Shown here: one piece after another, positions 23,445 through 35,113 of the stretch | Layout of the letters: the number at the start of each line of letters is the position of its first letter | Numbering within the stretch: the first letter of the stretch is position 1 | DNA from: Lytechinus variegatus | Taxonomy: Eukaryota > Echinodermata > Echinoidea > Temnopleuroida > Toxopneustidae | Assembly: GCF_018143015.1 (NCBI RefSeq) | Contig: NC_054747.1 | Span: 62,001-126,000, forward strand | Direction: 5' to 3' | Length of the DNA: 64,000 nt | Notes under the pieces: generated by a model | What the model was told of the DNA's origin: nothing | The model's database searches: none | What the model saw: only the letters and a program-made list of their open reading frames with translations | Position numbers and translations under genes: made by a program

Positions 23445-24287
23445 AAGCCAAAATTGCTTGACGTTTCTTATACAACAATGTGCACTGACATCATATATTA
23501 TTTATTTTATCCACAAATTAATAAACAAATCCGGTTATGATAGTATTCATGGTATGCAAATCTATATCATGCATTGCATTTGCATGTTTCCGAAAATGTC
23601 ACTTACAATACTTTGGGAAAATACATCCTGCAATAGAAAATCCGGATAAAAAATTATCTTTTTAAAATCTGGTATAAATAGTAATTTTACTCTGCCTCAG
23701 AAGGTAAAAATGTTATCCTAACAGAAATGTTGGTAACAACTACGGTTTTAATATACAGGCCTATTCGTCGTGTGAATCATAATTATCATGATTATAATGC
23801 AAGAGGTCAATCAGTTGCAACATTCAAAGGATTTTCAAGAATTTTAGATTTGGGCAATTGAGTTAATTTATTGATATCTGAACCTCCGAAAATTGTGTTT
23901 CATTACATAAAAACGTTCCAAAAAGCATGATCATAATGAAAAGAAAAAATATACTTCTGATTCCATGTTTTTTTCTTGATATATTATTTGGTAGAGTTCA
24001 AGCGGTTATTATTCTCATGGTACTTTCTCTTAGATTCCTAAATCAAAAATGAAAAGGGACATAATGGCCGAGAGATTTATAAAATTGCTTGGTCCATGGT
24101 TTACCATTGACTATTAATTGATAATTAATATAATAACAATTCAGTAAAACAATTTATTCTTTATATGAGGTATCAAAGTCTCATTAGATAACTTGACATC
24201 AATAGAATGAGGGGTATTACAATTCTGAACTTATGTGGTTTGCTTGTATTACTGTTTTACATGTAAAAACATCCTAATAGATATTAC

Positions 24288-24452
24288 CTTTGTAGTTGAT
24301 GCTAACAACGATAATGTTGAGTAGAAGTCATCATGATAGCTACCATAGAGTATCAGTTCCTTCAGATGATTGATCTTACAGATGAACTGAGCGAAATCAC
24401 GTGATGCAGAGGGGCGTTCACTGAGATCCTCATCGTGCCGAAGAATCTCAAT
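24288..24452 (-). CDS. LRR exon, repeat unit 5
   Basis: A 165-bp exon (55 codons, phase 0-0). It reads IEILRHDEDLSERPSASRDF, then AQFICKINHLKELILYGSYH, then DDFYSTLSLLASTTK. Splice sites are intact. Its upstream intron on the gene strand carries the nested elements at 24,673-28,351. Confidence 0.75.
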
Positions 24453-25280
24453 CTGATATCACAGTAGCATAAACACGAAGCCAAAATTACTTGACGTTTC
24501 TTATACAACAATGTACAATTACATCATATATTATCTATTTTATCCACAAATCCGGTTATGATAGTATTCATGGTATGCAAATCTATATCATGTAGAAGAT
24601 TACTCATTTTAAATGTTGATCATTGCATTTGCATGTTTCCGAAAATGTCACGCATCATATTTTGGACAAATAGGGGAAGGCGGGGTAAGTTGAGCATAGG
24701 GGCAAGTTGAGCCACCAGCCCCAGGCCAATAATGAATGAGTCAGACATTGTGGTGGTGTCATGTATTGATGACCCATAGCATAACCCCTAACCCCACCAC
24801 ATTGTTTCCAACTTTGAAACAAAAAGTAGTTTTTTAGAGGGAAAAATATGAATTTCAGCCAAAAAAGTTAAAAAGAGTGTGAAATAGATAAGTCGTTTAT
24901 AAACACACATGTCTTTAAATATATTAAAGACATGATAACAACATTATTAGTCCAGGTATGGATCTTCATTCTTGTCATAGTCTTTTATATGATGGATGCA
25001 TAATAAATGTGTGGATACAAAATTATTGCACTAAGTTCGGACTGGGGTAAGTTGAGCCAAACAGCATGGGGCAAGTTTAGCCATGGTAATTCCTATGGTA
25101 ATGTATCTTAAAAAACTAACAAACCATAAAAATAGATTGGAATGCAGGCTAAAAGGAGCAAATTTACATGACTGCTCTTTTCCTTTTACAGGATGTTAGT
25201 ATTTATAGAGAATTAGCAAGTGAAAAGACTTTAAACAAAAAATTGACATGCTGGTTTTCCCCCCATACATTTTGTACATA

Positions 25281-28095
25281 TAGTCCAGGATAGAAGAGGC
25301 GTAACCTTGTTTTTTTATATATACAATATTTTTTGATGGTTTCTTGTCAATTCGAGGGTGCTGGTTACGAATCTGAATGATGCCACTCGTGTAACCTTGA
25401 GCATTTTCCGCAAATTGGCAAAATCCAATATGGCCGCCAAAATATGCAAATTACCCATAAAAATCCTAAAATTATCCGCACATTAGCTACGAAATGCATG
25501 AAATTGTGTGGCAGGAGTGAGATACTCCCTGAATTTTTTTTTGACCAAATATTTATTTTCCTCATATTCAAAATGGCCGCCATAGTCCATTGTATACTCT
25601 ATTATGTACAATATAAATAGGGAAAACTAGCTTTCACAAAAATGAGCACTAAACCGCAAAAAATCGCGATGTATGAACAAAATGATATATGCAAAATCAT
25701 AAGTACTAACGAGATATATCATTTATTATATCATAAATGGGAAGATTTCTGTATTTTGATATCTAAAATGGCCGCCACTGGCCCAAACAGTATTGCGTAC
25801 AATGGCAATCGGGGCCAAAAAATTCACAAGAGTGATCACTAAAATGCATATTATTAAGATTAAACGAGTGGAATACTGACTAAAAACAAAATTTTTAACG
25901 AAATATATTATTTATATGCCATGTAAGTGATGAATGTTGTATTTTTATATTCAAAATGGATGCCAAAGGCCCTAAAAGTATTATGCACAATGAGAAAGAG
26001 GGGCAAAGAAATATCACAAGAGTGATCACTAAAATGCATATATATGTGATAAATTAATGGGATACTGTTCAAAAAACATATTTTCTAACGAAATATATCA
26101 TTCAGGTTAAAAGTTTGTGTTAAATACTGTATTTTTACTTTCAAAATGGCCGCCAGAGACATTAACAGTATTATGCACAATGCAAAGTGGGAAAGCAATA
26201 TTCACAGGAGTGAGCACCATAAAAGCAGTTATTAGTGATCTATGAGTAAAATATTGTCTGAAAGCATAATTTCTATTAAGAGATATCATTTATTCTGCCA
26301 GTTAGATGATAAATACTGTTATTGGAAAGTCAAAATTGCCGCTACAGGCCCTAAAGATATTATGCGCAATGTGAATGGGAACAAATTATTTAATCAGAAT
26401 TTGGCTTTGGTTGGCCAAAAGGTGATGTATGAGTGAAATATCGTCTGAAAACATGATTTATAACAAAATATATCATATCTTATTATATGTAATTTAGCTG
26501 ATAAATACTGTATTTCAACATTCAAAATGTTCACCAGTGGCTTAAAGTCGTGGAGCGTTGTGGCCCAGTGGATTAATCTTCGGACTTTGAAACAGAGGGT
26601 CGTGGGTTCGAATCCCAGCCATGGCGTAATTTCCTTCAGCACGAAACTGATCAACGATGTGCTGCACTCGACCCAGGTGAGGTAATGGGTACCGGTAGGA
26701 AGTAATTCCTTAAGAAGCTCTGTGCGCTATGAACGCCTAGCTTAGCCGGGTAATATAGGAGCGCCTTGAGCACCTAACAAGGTGGAAATGTGCGCAATAT
26801 AAATATCCTATATTAAAGAGTAGTATGTACAGTGGCAATGGCCGTTGAATGTTGAAATACAGTATTTATCACCTAAATTACATAAGATATGATATATTTT
26901 GTTATAAATCATGTTTTTTAGACGATATTTCACTCATACATCACCAACTGGCCAAGCAAAGCCAAATTCTGCTGAAATAATTTGTTCCCATTCACACTGT
27001 ACATAATATCGTAAGGGCCTGTAGCGGCCATTTTGACTTTCCAATAACAGTATTTATCACCTATCTGGCATAATAAATGATATCTCTTAATAGAAATTAT
27101 GCTTTCAGACAATATTTTACTCATACATCACTAATAACTGCATTTATGGTGCTCACTCCTGTGAATATTGCTTTCCCACATTGCATTGTGCATAATACTG
27201 TTAATGTCTCTGGCGGCCATTTTGAAAGTAAAAATACAGTATTTAACACAAACTTTAAACCTGAATGATATATTTCGTTAGAAAATATGTTTTTAAACAG
27301 TATCCCATTAATTTATCACATATATATGCATTTTAGTGATCACTCTTGTGATTTCTTTACCCCACTTTCTCATTGTGGATAATGCTTTTACGGCCTTTGG
27401 CAGCCATTTTGAATATCAAAATACAACAATCATCACATACATGGCATATTAATAATATATTTCGTTAACAATTATTTTTTTTAGTCAGTATTCCACTCGT
27501 TTAATCTTAATAATATGCATTTCAGTGATCACTCTTGTGAATTTTTTGGCCCCCATTGCCATTGTACGCAATACTGTTTGGGCCAATGGCGGCCATTTTA
27601 GATATCAAAATACAGAAATGTTTCCATTTATGACATAATAAATGATATATCTCGTTAGTAATGATGATTTGCATATATTACTTCGTTCATACATCGTGAT
27701 TTTTTGCCGTTTAGTGCTCATTTTTGTAAAAATCAGTTTTCCCTATTCATATTGTACATAATAGAGTATACAATGGACTATGGCAGCCATTTTGAATATC
27801 AGGAAAATAAATATTTTGTAAAAAAATTATATTTTCAGAGTGTATTTTACTCCTGCCACACGCTTTCATGCATTTCATAGCCAATGTGCGGACAATTTTA
27901 GGATTTTTATGGGTAATTTGCATATTTTGGCGGCCATATTGGATTTTGCCAATTTGCGGAAAATGCTCAAGGTTACACGAGTGGCATCATCCAGATTCGT
28001 AATCAGCACCCTCGAATTGACAAGAAACCATCAAAAATATTGTATATATAAAAAACAAGGTTTGGTCAAGTTTCTATGGGGCCTATCCTGGACTA
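25281..28095. mobile_element. foldback element with inverted arms of about 1.25 kb
   Basis: The left arm (25,281 to about 26,524) and right arm (about 26,835-28,095) are long inverted copies beginning tagtccaggatag and ending ctatcctggacta. Copy 1 of the host element has a single ATA at the insertion point, while ATA flanks both ends here, so a 3-bp duplication is likely. Each arm is built of degenerate tandem units of about 187 bp with an 'aaaatggccgcca' word. A SINE lies in the loop. There is no transposase. The design matches Drosophila FB and sea urchin TU elements. Confidence 0.85.
26548..26812 (+). mobile_element. tRNA-derived SINE, 265 bp
   Basis: The head carries an RNA polymerase III A box TGGCCCAGTGG (26,561-26,571) and a B box GTTCGAATC (26,606-26,614). 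A tRNA-unrelated body and a short tail (gcgcaatataaatatccta) follow. It is flanked by a 6-bp duplication TTAAAG at 26,542-26,547 and 26,813-26,818. It lies in the centre of the foldback. Both boxes match the consensus, so the copy could still be transcribed (inference). Confidence 0.85.
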
Positions 28096-28353
28096 ATAGT
28101 TTTTGTGGCTCATCTTACCCCAGAAGGTGGCTCAAACTTACCCCATACATGGGGCAAGTTGAGCCATTTGACATTGTTTTTTTCAAAGGTCACGATGACT
28201 TTCAGTGTTGGGGTAGAAAGTTATATATACTTGGAAAATATTTCAGAAGAATGAAATTTCAAGGCAAGGTACTTATTTCGACAAGATTATTAATCATATC
28301 AATTCTAACATGCAAAAAGCAAAAACTGTCACAACTTACCCCGCCTTCCCCTA

Positions 28354-28870
28354 CATCCTGCTAAGAAAATCCGGATAAAAGAACTTTTTTCTAATAAATC
28401 TGATATAAATGGTTAATTTTAACCTGCATCAGAAGGTAGAAGGGTTACGTATCAAATAAATTTTAATAACAACTTGGGTTAAAATATCCAGGCCTATACG
28501 TAGTGTAAAACATAATTATGATGATTTTAATACAAAAGATTAATTGGTCAATCAGTTGCAACATTCAAGGATTTTCAAAAAATTTAGACTGGGTAATTGA
28601 GTTGATTTATGGATATCTGAACCTCCGAAAATTGTGCTTCATTACATAAAAAACATTCCACAAAGCTTAATCATAATCAAAAGAAAAAATATATTTCTGA
28701 TTCCATGTTTTTTCTTGATATATTATTTGGTATCACAGTATATCGCAGTAACATAAAAATGAAGCCAAAATTACTTGACGTTTCTTATACAACAATGTAC
28801 ACTGAAATCATAATATGATTAGTTTCATCCACAAATTAATAAACTAATCCGGTTATGATAGTATTCATGG
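28354..28870 (-). repeat. LRR repeat unit remnant lacking its exon
   Basis: Intron sequence of the 1.07-kb unit resumes directly after the nested elements. It jumps from 'ttgatatattatttgg' straight to 'tatcacagta..gcagtaacat'. In sister units the LRR exon lies between these two points, so one exon has been deleted here. Confidence 0.7.
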
Positions 28871-28879
28871 TATCCTGGA

Positions 28880-29300
28880 CATATAGCTAACCCATCCCTG
28901 AGACCAGCTATCACCATCAGAGCCCAGATCTCTTCCAAAGCTTACTTAACTCAGGCCAGACTTCTCAGAATTGGAAAGTCTGCTGATGACATCTGTCGAC
29001 TGTGTTCTGCTGGTCTTTGAAACTTTGTTTCATCACGACCAGCCACTGCGTCTATACGACTTGGCGTCATCAACCGCATAAAGGAAAATGACAATACCAG
29101 GCAATTTGTAGGTTTCTTTGAGACAGACCATCAGCATTTTCTAGAGTGTATTTCTTTTTCCCCCTGTGGACCTCAGCAATGCCAGTAAACCCAGCTCCAC
29201 AAACTTTAGTCCACTTCATCCGCAACCTTCACACAACCCGCCAAAACCTCCTCAGCAACTTTCCCAGCTCTAACGACCCTTAGGAAGTGCTTACATTCTT
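28880..29300 (+). pseudogene. decayed LINE 3' fragment (zinc-finger tail)
   Basis: Broken reading frames include KAYLTQARLLRIGKSADDIC, then RLCSAG, matching the style of the Cys-x2-Cys tail that follows the reverse transcriptase in many CR1/L2-like LINEs. Frameshifts and stops follow, and no full domain remains. It could also be part of another retroelement. Confidence 0.4.
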
Positions 29301-29308
29301 CTACTTTT

Positions 29309-30345
29309 AAGGCCAGGTCACACCGCCCGAGCGTTGTTGGAGCGGTCGTGGAGCGGAGAGAGAAAAAAATCATCACCACTCGCTACCGTTCACCACCGTT
29401 TAACCAGGGGCGTCGATTCATTTTTCAGATGGGGGGGGGAATCATAAATCAACTTTCTAAAGGCGCTCGATCACACAAAACAAACAAACTCTCTTCCTTA
29501 CATACACATGTATGACTCATGAGATAGAGACACATATCTCACTTAATGCGAGCTGAAATTTCTATATATTCTGACCTGAAAGCTTGATGTTGTTAGCATT
29601 TTTGGTACCAATGATTAAGCTGGGTATCTAAATAACAATACATGCGAGCGCGAAGCGCGAGCTGAAAATTTTGATATTTTAATCTGAAAAAAAAGAGTTT
29701 ACTGGACTTTTTAATAAAGAACAAGAAATATATCCAACAAAAAATTATTGCATATCGAGGTGGTGGTTCTTTTGAGGTTTACAACTGAAAACGGGCCATT
29801 TTATTCACCTATTTGATCATGACAAGTATGGGTTTTTGCTACAGAAATGATGCGAGCGTGAAGCGCGAGCTAAAATGTTTTTATATTCCAATCTGAAAAG
29901 CGGACATTTTGAGCACGATTTTAGATAAAGAACAAGTTGTGTATCTCAATCTCGTTTGCTGATTTCTTTGTAACATTTCAATCTTATTCATTTTTTGCAC
30001 ATGCGAAATTATTGGGGGGGGGGGACAAAACGATATGTTTGCCCCCCAATATTTTCATTGGTGGGGCGATGCCCCCCCCCCCTCCACCCTGCCCCCAGGA
30101 TCGACGCCTCTGCGTTTAACCAAAGTTGGCCTCCGTTAAGGCAACGCCGAATACGCTCGGCCACCGATGATGGTCCTTCCTACCGCTCCAAAAGTTTTGA
30201 GCTGCCCATAATATTTCGAGCGACGAGGAGCGGGCAATTTTTCGCTCCAGCAAAGTTGACTACAGCTCTAACAACGCCCAGTCAAAGTTTGGCACCGCTA
30301 TACGAAAGTTCGTAAACGCTTTAGTCCGCTAGGCCAAAGCAGAAA
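29309..30345. mobile_element. GC-rich repeat with 'cgctc' words, split by another element
   Basis: Begins ggccaggtcacaccgcccg, a terminus seen in many invertebrate repeats, and is dense in gagcg/cgctc and accgttt words. It continues after the insert at 29,406-30,114 up to about 30,345, where the DIRS element begins. Similar text (aacgctcg, caccgttaaacc) appears at 36,200-36,365 on the far side of the DIRS element, so the DIRS may have inserted into this repeat. Confidence 0.5.
29406..30114. mobile_element. non-autonomous element with AGGGGCGTCGA ends
   Basis: 709 bp. The left end aggggcgtcgattc is matched by the inverse of the right end gatcgacgcctctg, and both ends carry G-run or C-run stretches. 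A 7-bp duplication TTTAACC flanks it (29,399-29,405 and 30,115-30,121). Internal words 'gcgagcgcgaagcgcgagc' are repeated twice. No coding capacity. Confidence 0.75.
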
Positions 30346-30347
30346 TC

Positions 30348-30510
30348 TTATTTCCTAATTCGCTGGCTCAACCGGAAATAAATATTTTCCTATTGAGCCT
30401 CTTTCTTTGCAAAAGAAATATACATTATATAATTAATATATTAGAATTATATTACCTTGAGAGGCACCGTACTTCAGCTGCAGGGACAAGACATTTTCTC
30501 TGCTCTCTCT
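30348..30510. repeat. DIRS 3'-end direct repeat, outer copy
   Basis: 163 bp, nearly identical to 30,935-31,097 (about two differences), in the same orientation and 424 bp away. Such nested direct repeats fit the split-repeat ends of PAT/DIRS-type elements. I could not find a matching piece at the other end of the element. Confidence 0.7.
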
Positions 30511-30934
30511 CTCTCTCTTCTTTGACTTACATTTGTAATAAAACAGGAATCAGAAAAAAGGAAGTTATATACCTGGATTATCAAAAATGGTTAATTCATA
30601 GACATGGGTTTATTAATGTTCTTTGACATAAAAATTATATCTCCAGTTACCTTAAAGAAGTCATTCTACACAATAAGGCTCATTCATTAATTCAGCAATA
30701 ACAAGCCACGAAACTGCAATTCATCAATACTCACTCAAATGTTGCGAATTTCGTGTAAAAACTGAAGGGAAATTGTAAATGACTTTTTAGAAGCGTGACT
30801 TGTCCGCTGCGTGCTGAAAACGGTCAATGATTCAAACTACTCTTACATGACTGCACACAGTTTAACTTTCCCGCCTCTCCAACTGATTTGCATACTTGGA
30901 ATGCAAAGCACGTAACCAACAATAGGAAACATCA

Positions 30935-31097
30935 TTATTTCCTAATTCGCTAGCTCAACCGGAAATAAATATTTTCCTATTGAGCCTCTTTCTTTGCAAA
31001 AGAAACATACATTATATAATTAATATATTAGAATTATATTACCTTGAGAGGCACCGTACTTCAGCTGCAGGGACAAGACATTTTCTCTGCTCTCTCT
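30935..31097. repeat. DIRS 3'-end direct repeat, inner copy
   Basis: Partner of 30,348-30,510. It lies immediately downstream (on the element's strand) of the recombinase region, as expected for the inner member of a split direct repeat. Confidence 0.7.
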
Positions 31098-31299
31098 AAG
31101 TCAAGACTAAAGAACGGTTATGTTGTATAAAGGATATCAATATTGCTAGTTATTCATTTTTAATTCATATAGATAATCATTAAACAAAATTATCAAGTTA
31201 TCCAGTAATTTATTACTGGGGTATCAATACTGGAATTATATGTTGAGATCAACTTTAAACCATTACAAAGATTTGCATAAATTTCAAATACCCAAATTT

Positions 31300-32200
31300 A
31301 ATGAAACAAACATCTTATTTTTAAGAGATTCTTTTACATATCTGTCTTTAGAAGAATCTGATGCCCATCTGCCGTGCCTTTTAAATAGGCGATCTGGTAC
31401 TCCGATTTAAGCTGCTGCCGTAGCACCACCCGCCCTCAGGCTATGTAACCCAAACTGTTTCGAGTTTACCCCGATAGCTTCTAGAACTTCTTTGTAAATC
31501 TCCCTGCATCTCGAATAGGACATCTTTCCTTTTCTGAGTTTGTAACAATTTTGAGATTTACAAAAGGTGAGAGGCCTGAACACAAAATCTTTTTCATCTC
31601 TAGATACAGATTGTGTACTCTCTAAATATCTTATATGTTAACTGGACATGTCGCTTTTCCAGTGGTAGAAACGATTACCCAGGCTCCTTCTCGAAATTGG
31701 TCAGTTTTACTTTTCTCAAGGAAAACTTTCATATGAGAGTCAAATAATTCAATGTCACTAAGCTTAATGTTGGAAAGTTCATCGAATCTTAAAAAAACCT
31801 GCATATGCTAACGATAACATAAAACAATTACGAAGATCTTTCACAGATCCAGAGTCAAACTTATGAACGATACTCAAAAGCATGTCAGGGGTAATAGGTT
31901 CTTTCCTATTCACCGGTCTTGCTAGGATTCTCTTGATCCCTTCTAAAATCAATTTCAAGAACTTAGATTCGCAAGGGTTACTTCTGTTCCTTGTATTAAT
32001 TGATCAACTTGCCATTTTAAAGCATAAAAAGCTGTCTCTATTTTGCTATATGGAGATCCTCCATTGAACAAAAATATAAAGTACCTTGCAATGCTTTCTT
32101 GACATAAGTCTTGACATGACGTGCCACTGTTTTTACACCACGCATTCCATGCTTCTACTGCACGTTTATATTTCTTGACCGTGCTCTCTGCCGGAAAGCT
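31300..32200 (-). pseudogene. DIRS tyrosine recombinase remnant
   Basis: Decayed coding sequence whose recognisable core reads FGLHSLRAGGATAAA, with a following KRHGRW word. These are the catalytic Arg region and the adjoining motif of DIRS-type tyrosine recombinases, which integrate circular cDNA without a DDE integrase. The region is broken in several places. Confidence 0.7.
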
Positions 32201-32481
32201 TCTAGAACTCTCGTGAGTGTGTCTTTGAAGTCAATGTCCTGTATAAAATACAAAATGAAAGCAAAGAGGATACATCCTCCTCTGTGAAGATGAGTTTTCC
32301 ATGAAAAACTGCCAGTGCAATCACTAATAATATATACATGTATATATTCATGTTGCTACTGCCAGTGCAGATGCAAACAGACAACACTTCACAATTAAGG
32401 AAAACCAGTGTTTAATTTTACACATTCTCCAGTGAGACAGTGTCATTCATAATCATCTCCAGTGAGATTCTGTCACTCATT

Positions 32482-33475
32482 CTATCTACCGTCTAAACGT
32501 AGACAAATTACTCCACTTTTGAATTTATCGGATCCGAAAACTGTATTTCTATTTCGACCCTGAACGAAAATGTTAGTTGGATCAGAAAACTTGATGATCT
32601 GACGGATAATGCTTGAAAATTTACTATTTCTTGAGAAAAGTAAAGGCCAAAAGGGTGCAGAATGCCAATTAGGAACCACAAGAGTGGCTATTGTTCTGCT
32701 TGCTTTAGTGTGTCTGATAGCTTTTGGCACCAATTTGATTGGGGGAAATAACCAATTATTATGATGTTCCCAGGACACTGAAAATGCATCTACTTTATTA
32801 GTCTTAGGGGATGCAAATTTGGAATTGAAATTCGGAATCTTAGCGTTGTGATTGTCTGCAAATCTATCAACTGTGTGTGGTCCCCAAAGTTTATCCATAA
32901 AAGAGAAAAAAGTTTTCTGAAACACCCCAATCATCAAAATCTATTTCTCTGCTCAAGGCATCTGCCTCGCGATTTTGCTTTCTCGGTATCCACTGTACCT
33001 CCATTACCATGATTACTATATTCATTTGATTACAGTATTCTGCTAAGTCAATACTCAGCTGATGAAGATAATTTTTCATACTGCCCTTCTTTATGATGTT
33101 CTCTACTCCAGTATCATCGGTGAATATCTTTACTGTCTGGTTTCTTATACTCTTTCCAAATGCATGTACTGCCAGTGCAACACCTTTAAGTTCTCTCCAA
33201 GTGGAACTTTTACCTTGCTCTTCTTTTGACCAGATGTGTTGGAATTTGAGTCCGCCACACTCTGCTGACCGAGCTCCACACCCGATGTGGCTGGCGTCTG
33301 AAAAGACAAGTATCTGCGGTATAGAATAATGCAAGATATTTCGATTATTTAAAGACTTCACATTATCTCTCCAGAAGAACAGTTCTTTTATGATATCATT
33401 TCGTGTGGATAGATTAATTTCTTTGTCCCAGTGTTTGCATGAGGCAACAGCAATTGAAGAAAATCTAGTTCTCAA
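32482..33475 (-). pseudogene. DIRS RNase H and downstream conserved region
   Basis: The RNase H-like text includes ILVFSDASHIGCGARS, STWRELKGVALAVHAF, VKIFTDDTGVENII and NREADALSR. A segment typical of DIRS elements follows: WGPHTVDRFADNHNAKIP, then WLFPPIKLV and LVVPNWHSAPFWPLL. The domain degrades the RNA strand of cDNA hybrids. It is part of a broken element. Confidence 0.8.
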
Positions 33476-33501
33476 CTGTACGATCTGCCCAGTTACAGCT
33501 A

Positions 33502-33783
33502 CACTGTTAGAAAAAATAAAAGAAGTTCCTGCAGCAGAGTCTCGAGAACACCTGTAATCTTACCGAATTGCGTAATAATCATTCTGTAAATTCATAAAAC
33601 AAGAATTTTTCTGCAATTTAACAGAACAGGTCTGTTTAAAAAGGGGAAAAGGGTGTTTTATTCAAGGAAATTTGTAAGATTCCATACATCAAATACCAAT
33701 TTCCTGTAAGATTACGCAATTCGGTAAGATTACAGGTGTTCTCGAGACTGCTGCAGGAACTTCTTTTATTTTTTCTAACAGTG
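33502..33783. mobile_element. 282-bp MITE inside the DIRS element
   Basis: Terminal inverted repeats of about 77 bp (cactgttagaaaaaataaaa at the left and its inverse at the right) flanked by TA on both sides, the Tc1/mariner-type target. It sits between the RT and RNase H regions of the DIRS element, so it inserted after that element was already in place. Confidence 0.85.
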
Positions 33784-33869
33784 TAGCAAGGAAATAATTT
33801 TACCTATAAAGGCCGCTAACTTTCTAGCGGTAGTGTGTGGTAATTCTGTGATCATATCGTTTATGCTAT

Positions 33870-34929
33870 CTAAACTATTGACAATTCTACGATCTGATGC
33901 ATGTATAAAGTGCCACTTTTAGAATCCCAAGTTAAACCAAGCCAATCAATTTTCTGAGTAGGTATCCATACTGACTTCTCTACGTTAGGCACTAAACCTG
34001 CATTCAATAAGTCATTTCTGACTGCTGTGGCAATATCTTCACATTCTTGAAAGGAGGATGCTCTAATCCATCCATCATCTAGAAATACAACTACAAAAAC
34101 ATGTTTGTTTCTCCAATGCTTGACAAGAGGTCTAATTGTTTTAGTGAAAATATATGGAGCAGAGGACAAGCCAAAAGGAAGTACCTTAAAAGAGAAATAT
34201 CTAATTCCGTTGAAGTTCCAACTGAAACATAAATATTTACAATGTTCTTCAAATATATCAATATGGTGATATCCCGGCTTAAGGTCAAAGGAAACCATGT
34301 AGTCACCCTTTTGAAAGTATTCCAGTGCTACATTCCAGTCTCCAAAGCATACCTTTTTGTTTCCAAACGTATTGATTAATATATCTTAAATCTAAGATAA
34401 GGCCCTTCTTGCCAGAATTTTGAACAGAAACTGTAAGAGGGTTGACGTATTCTGGAACAGAACTCACTTCGGAGATCAAATCTTTATTCAATAGTTCAAG
34501 AACAGCTTCAGAAACGAAGTCTGTGTGCTCAAGGGCTGATTTGTTATTTTGAAACACTTTTGGAGGGGGTGTCTCAAGAAAGGGTATCTTATAACCAAAT
34601 TGAATCATTTTCACTACTTCTTCTGTGGCTCCTATTAATTTCCAGATGTCAACGTTGGCTTTCATTATTCCTTTAACAATGGGTTCAGCTCTACCTTGTT
34701 CGTATTCAAAATAGTTGATTCTGTGATCTTCTATTTCATACCGATTCATCTCTCCCCTCTCCGATTCCAGATCTCTTTCGACTCTTTCGCTTAATTCAGG
34801 TATTGCTGAAAGACAAGAATCCAAGCAAACATACTGATATCCAATGAAAGCAAAATAAATTGTGCTCATTGCATGCATGCTTTTAATTCTTATAAGAGTA
34901 TCAATTTTCCTGATTACTATAAGACCCAT
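33870..34929 (-). pseudogene. DIRS reverse transcriptase
   Basis: Carries RT motifs in order: LILDLRYINQYVWK, SFDLKPGYHHIDIFEEH, LPFGLSSAPYIFTK and the catalytic-site text VVFLDDGW, followed by LGLTWDS. The FLDD form of the active site is usual in DIRS elements. A broken fossil. Confidence 0.8.
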
Positions 34930-35113
34930 ACAACGTGACAGTATTTCTCAGCATAGGATTTGCCTTCTTAAGGTCTATCCAATAATCATTTTAAAATGAA
35001 AGATATAGGTTTTACCGTATGATTATCTGTGAGATTCCGATTCGACCCACCGTCTACATTCAAACAATTAATTCACACCAATGGTACCACGTACTCACAC
35101 TAATGCTATAGGA

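Larger units (their letters stand above)
24673..28351. mobile_element. non-autonomous TA-target DNA element, copy 2, interrupted
   Basis: Same family as 11,274-12,134 (ends GGGGAAGGCGGGGTAAG and inverse), flanked by TA at 24,671-24,672 and 28,352-28,353. Sister units read 'ggacaaatacatcctg' at this spot, which is the empty site and shows that TA was duplicated. The element is split at 25,280 by a 2.8-kb foldback. Without that insert it would be about 860 bp. Confidence 0.85.
18840..28870 (-). repeat. tandem array of LRR exon plus intron units, about 1.07 kb each
   Basis: Exons recur at 18,849, 19,915, 20,983, 22,057 and 24,288, with near-identical introns between them. Starts are 1,066, 1,068 and 1,074 bp apart; the fourth spacing is 1,042 bp once the 1,189-bp LINE insert is subtracted. 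Shared intron landmarks include 'gcaaatcgatatcatgtag', 'ccgaaaatgtcacgcatc', 'ttcaagcggttattattccc' and 'agggacataatgg'. A fifth intron copy is split by the nested elements at 24,673-28,351. Past 28,354 the unit continues, but its exon is missing. This is an exon-duplication array inside one gene. The intron similarity is high enough to suggest recent duplication or ongoing exchange between units. Confidence 0.85.

Noticed and set aside
19803-24190. Short intronic hairpin (atgaggc...gcctcat) in each LRR unit with seemingly compensating changes
   Set aside because: In two units both arms changed, but on the transcribed (minus) strand these give A-C mismatches, so pairing is not conserved in the RNA.
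29995-30315. 106-codon open frame through the G-run/C-run element
   Set aside because: It crosses the border of two different repeats, and its proline-rich text comes from C-runs.
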